A stretch of DNA of 41,847 nt from a virus: positions 1 to 41,847 of IMG/VR virus record IMGVR_UViG_3300047171_000023; one strand, written 5' to 3'. Below the pieces are notes generated by a model. The model was not told the origin of the DNA. It saw only the letters and a program-made list of their open reading frames with translations, and made no database searches. A program made the translations under genes and the position numbers. Numbering within the stretch: the first letter of the stretch is position 1; every line of letters begins with the position of its first letter. Positions 30,902 to 37,473 of the stretch are shown here, one piece after another.

Positions 30902-31296
30902 TCACAGCGTTCGCGTTGCTACTCGATCGATGCGGCCTCTCGATCCGGGAGGCCGCCGATTATCTTTCGGTGCGGCCTGATACGGTGAAATCGTGGTCGG
31001 CGGGGCGAAACCCTGCGCCGGCTGGTGCCGTTGCCGAATTGCGGTCGCTTTATCAAAAAATCGATCGCGCCGCGCGCCAGGCGCTCGCCGAGATGGCGCA
31101 GGCGCCGGAAGGCATCGATATCGAAATCGGCATCGCTGCGGACGATCATGAGGCCGGTTTACTTGGTCTGCCTTGTGTCGGCGCGCACGCGGCGCTCCTG
31201 GGCTTGATCGTCGCGGGTTCGTCATGCGCTGTCAGAATCGTGCCACGCGGATCGACCGGTGCCACGGCCGCAGCGGCGGAAATTCACCGGAAATAA
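30898..31296 (+). CDS. Cargo gene 2: HTH protein, possible autorepressor (Aca-like)
   Basis: The 132-aa protein (GTG 30898) overlaps the stop of cargo gene 1 by 4 bp. A helix-turn-helix covers about 14-37 (LSIREAADYLSVRPDTVKSW, then SAGRN), followed by a helix with P-A-P-A-G-A-V-A-E-L-R. This resembles the layout of Aca2/YdiL-type regulators (LxxSxxEAAxxI...W..GR...P..V..E). The C-terminal half is hydrophobic and unassigned. It is the natural candidate to bind the inverted repeat at 30582-30598 and repress the pair. Other HTH families are equally possible without a search. Confidence 0.65.
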   Translation: MITAFALLLDRCGLSIREAADYLSVRPDTVKSWSAGRNPAPAGAVAELRSLYQKIDRAARQALAEMAQAPEGIDIEIGIAADDHEAGLLGLPCVGAHAALLGLIVAGSSCAVRIVPRGSTGATAAAAEIHRK

Positions 31297-31304
31297 CCGG
31301 CTGA

Positions 31305-31351
31305 TTGCTCAAGCCATTGAGCAAGACGGCGATTTGCGCGCGCGCGATGAT
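31305..31351 (+). promoter_or_regulatory. Late promoter 3 (PP-like): activator palindrome plus weak -10
   Basis: TTGCTCAA-GCCA-TTGAGCAA (31305-31324) is followed by GATGAT (31346-31351) at the place where the other two late promoters have TAGTCT and TAATCT, and by ATG 31360. The -10 is weak, so dependence on the activator should be strongest here. No Shine-Dalgarno precedes the ATG. Confidence 0.68.
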
Positions 31352-31359
31352 GCGCGCCA

Positions 31360-31833
31360 ATGGCAAACCCGGTGGTCGATATTGCGCTCGCCTATGATCC
31401 GATCAATCGGCGGTGCGATGTCATGTTCAGTGGCACTGATTTCGCGCTCGATGCCACGCCGGCTTCAGCCATTTTGATGAGCACCTTCGCGGATCGCCGG
31501 GCGCATCCCGATGATCCGCTGACCGATGCGGTGCCGGATTGGAGCAACCCGTCGAGCCTGGTGGCGCGGCGCGGGTATCCTGGTGATTTCCTCTCGCCGA
31601 CCGGGGGCAAGGTCGGTTCGCGGTTCTGGTTGCTCGGTCGCCGCAAGGCGACCGAGGCGACGCGCAAGGATGCCGAAGGTTACGCGGCCGAGGCGTACGC
31701 GTGGATCGAGACCCGGCGCAATCTGGCGGTGCAGGTCACGGTGCGGCTGGTGAGCACGCTGGCGACGCCGGCGATGGGCATTCTGGTGCGGGTAGGCCGC
31801 ACGCAACTGGCGTTGCAGCGGGCGCTTTCATAA
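31360..31833 (+). CDS. Baseplate wedge protein (Mu gp46-like)
   Basis: The 157-aa protein matches the gp46/gpW-25 wedge family: DIALAYDPINRRCDVMFSGT, then FADRRAHPDDPLTDAVPDWS, RRGYPGDFLSPTGGKVGSRF and WLLGRRKATEATRKDAEGYA. It is a wedge component joining hub and sheath. It is the first gene of late block 3, with an apparently leaderless ATG. Confidence 0.9.
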   Translation: MANPVVDIALAYDPINRRCDVMFSGTDFALDATPASAILMSTFADRRAHPDDPLTDAVPDWSNPSSLVARRGYPGDFLSPTGGKVGSRFWLLGRRKATEATRKDAEGYAAEAYAWIETRRNLAVQVTVRLVSTLATPAMGILVRVGRTQLALQRALS

Positions 31834-31834
31834 C

Positions 31835-32893
31835 ATGCCCTGGCCGGTTCCCGCACCCGGTGTGATTTCGGCACGCGCGGCCTCGCTGTTCGAGCAGCTG
31901 CTGCCCGGCATCGATGCGCGCAACGACAACACCGTGGCGACCACGCTGACGCGGATCACCGAGCTTGGCGCGCAGGATCTGTATTTCGAACAAGGGTATT
32001 ACGCGCAGCAGCTGATGCCCGACACCGCGACGGATTGGCTCGGGCTGCACGGCGCCGAGTGGGGCGTGCCGCAGGATCAACCCACCGCGGCGGCTGGGAA
32101 CGTGCTGGTGACCGGTGTCGCGAACGGTGTGATCGCATCCGGTGTTCAATTCACCTCGCCCGGGAAGGCGCTCTATGTCAGCACCGCCGGCGTGACGCTG
32201 AATGCCGAGGGCGCGGGCTCGATGCCGGTGGCGGCCGCCGTGGCGGGCAGTGCGGGCAATCTGCCGGCCGGCACGTTGATGACCGTGGTGAGCCCGGTCG
32301 CGCAGCTTGCGCCGCAAACCGGCACGGTCGACCCCAACGGTATTACCGGCGGCCTCGATCTGGAAAGCGAGGTGTCGTGGCGATCGCGCATTCTGGCGAA
32401 AATCCGCACCGAACCGGCCGCGGGGAACTATGGCGATTACGTCGAGTGGATCGGCGAGGCGTTGCCCGGCGCGATCGGTGTGTGTCCGCCGGGGGCTTGC
32501 GGCGGCGGCGTGGTGAACTGCGCTTTCGTGATGCCGGGGCCGACCGCGCCGACCGCTGAAGAGATCGCGGTGGTGCAGGCCTATATCGAAGGGCTGGCAC
32601 CGGTGACGGCCGAAGCGAATATCACGGTGTTCGGCGCCACGTTGCAGCCGGTCAATCTGGTGTTGCAGGTACGGCCGAATACCGTAGTGATCCAGGCGGC
32701 GGCGCAGCAGGCGCTGGCGCTGTTTTTCCAGCAGAGCCTGACGATCGGCGGCACGCTTTATATGTCCCAACTGGATGCGGCCTTGGCGACGGCGGATGGC
32801 GAGACCTATCATGAGCGCCTCGCGCCATTGGCGGACGTGGTGACACCCAGCCTGTTCACGCTGCTGACCCTCGGCACGGTGAGTTTCCAATGA
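31835..32893 (+). CDS. Baseplate J-like protein (Mu gp47-like)
   Basis: The 352-aa protein shows the baseplate-J pattern: LLPGIDARNDNTVATTLTRI, TATDWLGLHGAEWGVPQDQP, PAGTLMTVVSPVAQLAPQTG and ESEVSWRSRILAKIRTEPAA, then NYGDYVEWIGEALPGAIGV. It builds the wedge ring of the contractile baseplate. It follows gp46 by 1 bp and overlaps gp48 by 4 bp. Confidence 0.92.
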   Translation: MPWPVPAPGVISARAASLFEQLLPGIDARNDNTVATTLTRITELGAQDLYFEQGYYAQQLMPDTATDWLGLHGAEWGVPQDQPTAAAGNVLVTGVANGVIASGVQFTSPGKALYVSTAGVTLNAEGAGSMPVAAAVAGSAGNLPAGTLMTVVSPVAQLAPQTGTVDPNGITGGLDLESEVSWRSRILAKIRTEPAAGNYGDYVEWIGEALPGAIGVCPPGACGGGVVNCAFVMPGPTAPTAEEIAVVQAYIEGLAPVTAEANITVFGATLQPVNLVLQVRPNTVVIQAAAQQALALFFQQSLTIGGTLYMSQLDAALATADGETYHERLAPLADVVTPSLFTLLTLGTVSFQ

Positions 32894-33486
32894 GCGGCAC
32901 GGGCCGCACGCCGGCACAGGTGCTGGACGGGTTGCTCGCGATCGGGCCGCAGGGCGATGGCATGCCGACCACGCCGGATACGAATTACGCCGCGATGCTG
33001 ACGCCGCTGGCCAATGAGCTATCGCTGGTCGAAGCGGCGATGCTGAGCTTCATGCAGGAGATCAACCCGCGTACCGCGGTCAATCTGCTGTCCGATTACG
33101 AGCGGGTGCTTGGCCCTGATCCCTACGGGCGCGATACCGGCACGTTGACGCTGCAGCAGCGCCAGGCGCTGGCTTATACGAGGTGGACCGGCAAGTTCGG
33201 CGCGCGGGCTGCCGATTTCATCGCGCTGGCGGCGAGTTTCGGGGTCGCAATCAGCATTCAGCAATACAGCGTCTCGAGCGTGGCGCAGGGGATCGGCGAT
33301 TATCTGACCACGGCGCCGACGCAGTACGCCTGGGTGGTGACGCTGCCGACGCCGGTGCTGACCTTGGCCGGCATTGGATCGGAGATCGGCGATTATTTTG
33401 ACTCGTTCCCGCCATCGCTGGTGCAGCCGGTGATCCAGGCGCGCGCGCCGGCGCAGACATCGCCGTATTTTTCATACACCGGATAG
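32890..33486 (+). CDS. Baseplate/tail-fibre attachment protein (Mu gp48-like)
   Basis: The 198-aa protein resembles the gp48/YmfQ family: LLAIGPQGDGMPTTPDTNYA, MLSFMQEINPRTAVNLLSDY, ERVLGPDPYGRDTGTLTLQQ, RQALAYTRWTGKFGARAADF. It is thought to connect fibres to the wedge. Gap to the next fibre gene is 16 bp. Confidence 0.9.
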   Translation: MSGTGRTPAQVLDGLLAIGPQGDGMPTTPDTNYAAMLTPLANELSLVEAAMLSFMQEINPRTAVNLLSDYERVLGPDPYGRDTGTLTLQQRQALAYTRWTGKFGARAADFIALAASFGVAISIQQYSVSSVAQGIGDYLTTAPTQYAWVVTLPTPVLTLAGIGSEIGDYFDSFPPSLVQPVIQARAPAQTSPYFSYTG

Positions 33487-33502
33487 CAGGGGCGCAAGCG
33501 CA

Positions 33503-34327
33503 ATGTATTGGATCACCGGGCAGTACGCATTAACCGTCAACGGCGTGGGGCAGTTCCAGGCCGCCGATCCGGGCGCGGGGATTCCCTACGGCACCATGTT
33601 CACCTCGAACTGGTTCAATGACACCCAGAACGAGTTGTTGAATATTCTGACGGTGTGCGGGATCGCGCCGGCGCCGGGCACGCCGACGCAGGTGATGCAG
33701 GGGCTGCAGAGTTTTATCGGCAAGAACCATCAGTCGTTCTCGGCGAACGGTGATTTCACCGTGCCGGCCGGGGTTTACGTCGTGCACGTGATGTGTGTCG
33801 GCGGCGGCGGCGGCGGCGGTGGGTGCGGTGGAGGCGGCGGCGGTGGTGCGGGCGGCGGCGCGGGCGGGGCCGCGATCGGGTATGTCAGCGTCACGCCGGG
33901 GCAGATCATCCCTGTCATTGTTGGCGCTGCCGGCAGCGGCGGCGCGGCGTCGGCCGCCCCGTCCGGCAATGGCGGCAATGGCGGCAATTCGAGCTTCGGG
34001 ACGTTCCTGACCGGTAACGGCGGCGGTGGTGGCGTGGGCGCGTCGCCCACGCAGAATTCGGCCGGTGGACAGGGCGGCGGATGGACCAACGGCGGTCAAA
34101 GCGAGAACGGCGGCTACGGTGGGGACGGGCAGTATATCAACAATTCGTATGGTGGCTTCGCGGGCAATGGCGGTTCCTCGATCCGTGGTGGCGGTGGCCG
34201 GGGCGCGCAAGGCGGCGGCACCCAGACTTTAGGGCAAGCAACCGGCAGCGGCGGCGGCGGTGCTTATGGCACGATAGCAGCGGCCGGTGGCGCGGGTGCG
34301 CCGGGCCGCGTGATCGTGAGCTGGTAA
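33503..34327 (+). CDS. Glycine-rich tail fibre/adhesin
   Basis: The 274-aa protein has an N-terminal virion-attachment part (MYWITGQYALTVNGVGQFQA, DPGAGIPYGTMFTSNWFND) and a glycine-rich C-terminal half from about residue 97 with GGGGGGGGCGGGGGGGAGGG-like runs separated by short loops (NGGNGGNSSFG, GGYGGDGQYINN). Such spaced poly-Gly segments form polyglycine II bundles in phage adhesins such as the S16/T2-type gp38 tips, where the loops bind the receptor. It is probably a receptor-binding protein. Confidence 0.75.
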   Translation: MYWITGQYALTVNGVGQFQAADPGAGIPYGTMFTSNWFNDTQNELLNILTVCGIAPAPGTPTQVMQGLQSFIGKNHQSFSANGDFTVPAGVYVVHVMCVGGGGGGGGCGGGGGGGAGGGAGGAAIGYVSVTPGQIIPVIVGAAGSGGAASAAPSGNGGNGGNSSFGTFLTGNGGGGGVGASPTQNSAGGQGGGWTNGGQSENGGYGGDGQYINNSYGGFAGNGGSSIRGGGGRGAQGGGTQTLGQATGSGGGGAYGTIAAAGGAGAPGRVIVSW

Positions 34328-34328
34328 C

Positions 34329-34676
34329 ATGACCAAGCGGTTTCTGCTCTGGTTGCGCCAGGTTGGGCTCCTCGGCGACGAGGCGCTTAACGTGTTGGCG
34401 CTCGGCGGCGCGTCTGATCAGACGGTAAGCCAGGATGCGGCAGTTGCTGATTTGCAGTTGCATGAGCGGTGGGCCGTATGGCTGTGCGCGGCGCTTTCCG
34501 TGCTGGTGCAGCGCGGGCATTGCGCCAAGCAGATCGCCGGCGCACCGATGTCGTTTTGCAATTATGTTCGTGCGCTGATCTGCATCGTGGCCGCGTTCGG
34601 CGTGATTTGGGTCTGTGCCGATTGGCTAGCGCATGCGGCAACGGGCGTGGTGCACCTGGTGCTAAGCCGCGCATGA
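34329..34676 (+). CDS. Small membrane protein of the tail-fibre cassette
   Basis: The 115-aa protein reads MTKRFLLWLRQVGLLGDEAL, LNVLALGGASDQTVS, a R-W-A-V-W-L-C-A-A-L helix and GHCAKQI, then a C-terminal membrane helix (RALICIVAAFGVIWVCADWL). The L-N-V-L..G...D-x-T-V-S and H-C motifs recall a common small phage family found near fibre or lysis genes, whose function is not known. Confidence 0.6.
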   Translation: MTKRFLLWLRQVGLLGDEALNVLALGGASDQTVSQDAAVADLQLHERWAVWLCAALSVLVQRGHCAKQIAGAPMSFCNYVRALICIVAAFGVIWVCADWLAHAATGVVHLVLSRA

Positions 34677-35431
34677 CGGACATTAAAATCAAGCGCGGAT
34701 CATCGCTCTCGCTGACCCTTGCGGTCGCGAATGCCGATGGCAGCGCGTTTGATTTATCGACCGTGAGTGTGGCGGGTTCCGTCCGTGATCCGCGCGGGAA
34801 TTTTGTGGCTGCGCTGAGCGTCACGCTCGGGTCGAGCTTGGGCGTGGCGACGGTGAGCGTTGCCAATACGACCAATTGGCCGCTGGGGAATTTAACGGCC
34901 GACCTGCTATTTGTGGCGGCCGGCCAACAGGTGATCAGCCAGAGTTTTGCCATCCGGGTCGAGCGCGGGGCGACGTGGCTTTCGGCGGATCCAGGTTCGT
35001 ACAATCCCATCACGCAAATGAGCATGTCGAATGCGGGCGGTGGCGTTGGTGGAGTTGTGATGCCGCCGCTGGTGCTAGGCACGGCCGGCCAAACCATTAC
35101 CGGTACGGCCGCGGTTTCGGTGAGCGGCTATATGGCGGTCAGCGCATCGAGCGCAGGGCTTTCGCCGGCGGACAGTACGAATGCCGCGCTCGCTGGCTCG
35201 GTGATTGGCGTTGCCACGAACGGCGCCAATGCCGGCGCCACGGTTACGGTGCAGGCGCAGGGACCGGTGAGCTTCAATGGATGGTCCTGGATACCAGGCG
35301 AGCCGGTTTTTGTGGGCGCGGCCGGCGTGCTGACGCAATCGCCCCCTTCGGTCGGATTTTCGCAAGTGATCGGGGTGGCCGAAACGGCGACCACGCTGAT
35401 CGTGGATTTGTCGTCACCCGTTCTTTTGTGA
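34673..35431 (+). CDS. Tail fibre-associated protein with beta-rich repeats
   Basis: The 252-aa protein (ATG 34673, 4-bp overlap) has an N-terminal immunoglobulin-like region (IKIKRGSSLSLTLAVANADG, then SFAIRVERGATWLS) and a C-terminal beta domain (PADSTNAALAGSVIGVATNG ... AGATVTVQAQGPVSFNGW, GEPVFVGAAGVLTQSPPSVG) like cement/fibre-shaft folds. It probably forms part of the fibre or links it to the baseplate. Confidence 0.65.
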   Translation: MTDIKIKRGSSLSLTLAVANADGSAFDLSTVSVAGSVRDPRGNFVAALSVTLGSSLGVATVSVANTTNWPLGNLTADLLFVAAGQQVISQSFAIRVERGATWLSADPGSYNPITQMSMSNAGGGVGGVVMPPLVLGTAGQTITGTAAVSVSGYMAVSASSAGLSPADSTNAALAGSVIGVATNGANAGATVTVQAQGPVSFNGWSWIPGEPVFVGAAGVLTQSPPSVGFSQVIGVAETATTLIVDLSSPVLL

Positions 35432-35438
35432 GGTTGTT

Positions 35439-35945
35439 ATGGCTCTTCAAAAATTCATTGCCCTCGTCGCGGGGCGGCTTTCCCAGATCAGTCCGCTACA
35501 GGCATCCGCAGGCTCGGGCAGTGCCGGAGCGATCGTCGCGCTGAACAGCGCGGGGCAGATCGACAGCACCATGTTGGGTGCTTCATCGGGTGAGGCGTCG
35601 GTGAGCGTGCTGGCGAGTGAGGCGATCTCGGCGGGGTCGATCGTCAACATCTACAACAACGCGGGTGTCGCCACAGTTCGGAACGCCGACAACACCACGG
35701 CGGGCAAAGAGGCGACCGGGTTTGCCCTGGCAGCGATCGCCAGTGGCGCGACCGGCACCGTGACCCTGCAAGGCATCGTCACCGGCCTGACCGGGCTGAC
35801 GCCTGGGGCATTCGAGTATCTCGGCACGGTGGGCGGGTTGACCGTCACGCCGCCAACCACGAGCGGCAACATCAACCAGATCGTCGGGACAGCTTTGACC
35901 GCGACATCCCTCATGTTCCGGCCGGAAGAGCCGATCACGGTCTGA
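35439..35945 (+). CDS. Tail fibre protein with shared N-terminal module (copy 1)
   Basis: The 168-aa protein starts MALQKFIALVAGRLSQISPL, then QASAGSGSAGAIVALNSAGQ. This 45-residue module recurs at the start of the next gene. The C-terminal domain is beta-rich (GSIVNIYNNAGVATVRNADN ... FEYLGTVGGLTVTPPTTSGN) and resembles the C-terminal domain of the 34673-35431 protein. Module sharing is typical of fibre genes that diversify by recombination. Confidence 0.7.
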   Translation: MALQKFIALVAGRLSQISPLQASAGSGSAGAIVALNSAGQIDSTMLGASSGEASVSVLASEAISAGSIVNIYNNAGVATVRNADNTTAGKEATGFALAAIASGATGTVTLQGIVTGLTGLTPGAFEYLGTVGGLTVTPPTTSGNINQIVGTALTATSLMFRPEEPITV

Positions 35946-35948
35946 TCG

Positions 35949-36659
35949 GTGGCCGCGCTTCAAAAACTGCTGGCTCTGGTCAACGGGCGGCTGGCTCAGA
36001 TATCGCCCGTGCAGACCAGCGCGGGCGCGGCGAGTGCGGGGCTGGTTCCGGCGCTGGGGGCTGGTGGTGTGCTCGATGGCTCGATGGTCGCCGCAGCTCC
36101 GCCGGTCACTGGAATGCCATCAGGGTTCGTTACCCTGGTTTCACCGAACAGGACTTGGAACGACACAAACTCGCAGACGAAGATCGTTGCCAACCAATGG
36201 ATGCGGAGCAATGTCCTTTGGCGGTTCGCGCAATCGCCGGCCTATTTAGGCATCTTCCAAAACTACGGGTCAACCGCAGGGAACGGTCGCATCGTGGTGA
36301 ACAGCGTTGATCCTACTACTGGCAACCCGAGTGGGGTCGTCTACGATTCTGGAAGTTTCGCGATCGGCACGGGCGGCATCTACCTGTCCAGTCTTGCTAT
36401 AGCGAACAAAATAGAGCCGGGAGTTTATTTGTTCGACTATTGTGGTGACTCGGCACAGAGCCTTGCTTCCTGTTCCGAAAACAGCGCGGGCGTAGTCGAA
36501 GGGGCCTGGTCCGACCTTATCTACCAAGTACCCGCTCAAGTCTACACCTACGCAGGAGCGATAGCGACACTGCCGCCGGCAACGAAATCGTCCTGGGTGG
36601 CCCAAAACCCTGCTGTCGGTGTAGGCGGTAATCGCCTTGCATTTTTTGGACAGTTTTAA
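35949..36659 (+). CDS. Tail fibre protein with shared N-terminal module (copy 2)
   Basis: The 236-aa protein (GTG 35949) starts MAALQKLLALVNGRLAQISP, then VQTSAGAASAGLVPALGAGG, clearly related to the start of the upstream gene. The remainder is different: VTLVSPNRTWNDTNSQTKIV and QVYTYAGAIATLPPATKSSW with aromatic, Asn- and Ser-rich content. Its DNA from about 36110 to 36590 is less GC-rich than its neighbours, suggesting a recently acquired receptor-binding domain. Confidence 0.7.
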   Translation: MAALQKLLALVNGRLAQISPVQTSAGAASAGLVPALGAGGVLDGSMVAAAPPVTGMPSGFVTLVSPNRTWNDTNSQTKIVANQWMRSNVLWRFAQSPAYLGIFQNYGSTAGNGRIVVNSVDPTTGNPSGVVYDSGSFAIGTGGIYLSSLAIANKIEPGVYLFDYCGDSAQSLASCSENSAGVVEGAWSDLIYQVPAQVYTYAGAIATLPPATKSSWVAQNPAVGVGGNRLAFFGQF

Positions 36660-37198
36660 TGAGCGAGATATATAGCAACTTCGCGGATCAGCCAGGCCTT
36701 CAAATCGCGTTGGATGCCGCGGGGATTGGTTGTTGGTGGCAGGGGGGCGAACTATGGGTCTCCGACCTGACTGCCGCGCAAGCGATCGTAGCCAGTTACA
36801 ACGCGCTCCCCGCCATTCAAGCCGCCTCTGTCGCGACGGTCGAAGCTAAGCTCGCCAGCAAGATCGCAGCGGGCCTCGTAATCGGCAGCAGCACGGTCGC
36901 GATCGATCCGACCACGCAATCCGAAATCAACCAGCTTTGCAATCTGGCACACGTCACGATTGCCGGGCTGACCTCAGTTGTATGGCCCACTACCCCTACG
37001 CGCTATTGGCCGGTGCTCAGTGGGTCTCCGATCGCGCTGGCCACCCCGCAGGATGCGCTCGCGATTGGCGTGCCAGCCGCGCATTACGTGTGGTCGCTCA
37101 AAAATTATGCCGACACGTTGGCCGCACAGATCATGGCCGCGACCACCAGCGCCGCCGTCGCCGCCGTCATCACCAACGCGAACTGGCCGACATCATGA
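36659..37198 (+). CDS. Tail fibre assembly-like protein (DUF4376-like)
   Basis: The 179-aa protein has GIGCWWQGGELWVSDLTAAQ near the start and a C-terminal helical domain with VAIDPTTQSEINQLCNLAHV ... ALATPQDALAIGVPAAHYVW, resembling DUF4376 domains of fibre assembly proteins. It may chaperone or cap the fibres. It overlaps both neighbours (1 and 4 bp). Confidence 0.65.
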   Translation: MSEIYSNFADQPGLQIALDAAGIGCWWQGGELWVSDLTAAQAIVASYNALPAIQAASVATVEAKLASKIAAGLVIGSSTVAIDPTTQSEINQLCNLAHVTIAGLTSVVWPTTPTRYWPVLSGSPIALATPQDALAIGVPAAHYVWSLKNYADTLAAQIMAATTSAAVAAVITNANWPTS

Positions 37199-37473
37199 GC
37201 GCGTCTCTGCCGGCATCGATCACGATTACGCAGAGCGGCATCGGGGCGCGGGTGACGATCGAGAACGGCGATATCAATGCGCCGCCGCTCGGTTTGCCGC
37301 CTTATCCGATGTCGTCCAACCCGGGCGAGACTTGGTGGCTCACGACGCAAAACGGGGTGCTTACCTGGGTGCAGCAGCCGGACGCGCCGAGCAACGCCAT
37401 AATGACCCTGGAAGACGCCCAGGGATTTCTGCTGCTGGAAGATGGCGAAGGCGCCATTTTAATGGAGGTCTAA
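37195..37473 (+). CDS. Small fibre-cassette protein
   Basis: The 92-aa product starts at ATG 37195 overlapping the previous stop. It is proline/glycine-rich in the middle (NAPPLGLPPYPMSSNPGETW) and ends in a repeated acidic hairpin, LEDAQGFLLLEDGEGAILME, a motif common at the C-terminus of small fibre proteins. Function unknown. Confidence 0.55.
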   Translation: MSASLPASITITQSGIGARVTIENGDINAPPLGLPPYPMSSNPGETWWLTTQNGVLTWVQQPDAPSNAIMTLEDAQGFLLLEDGEGAILMEV

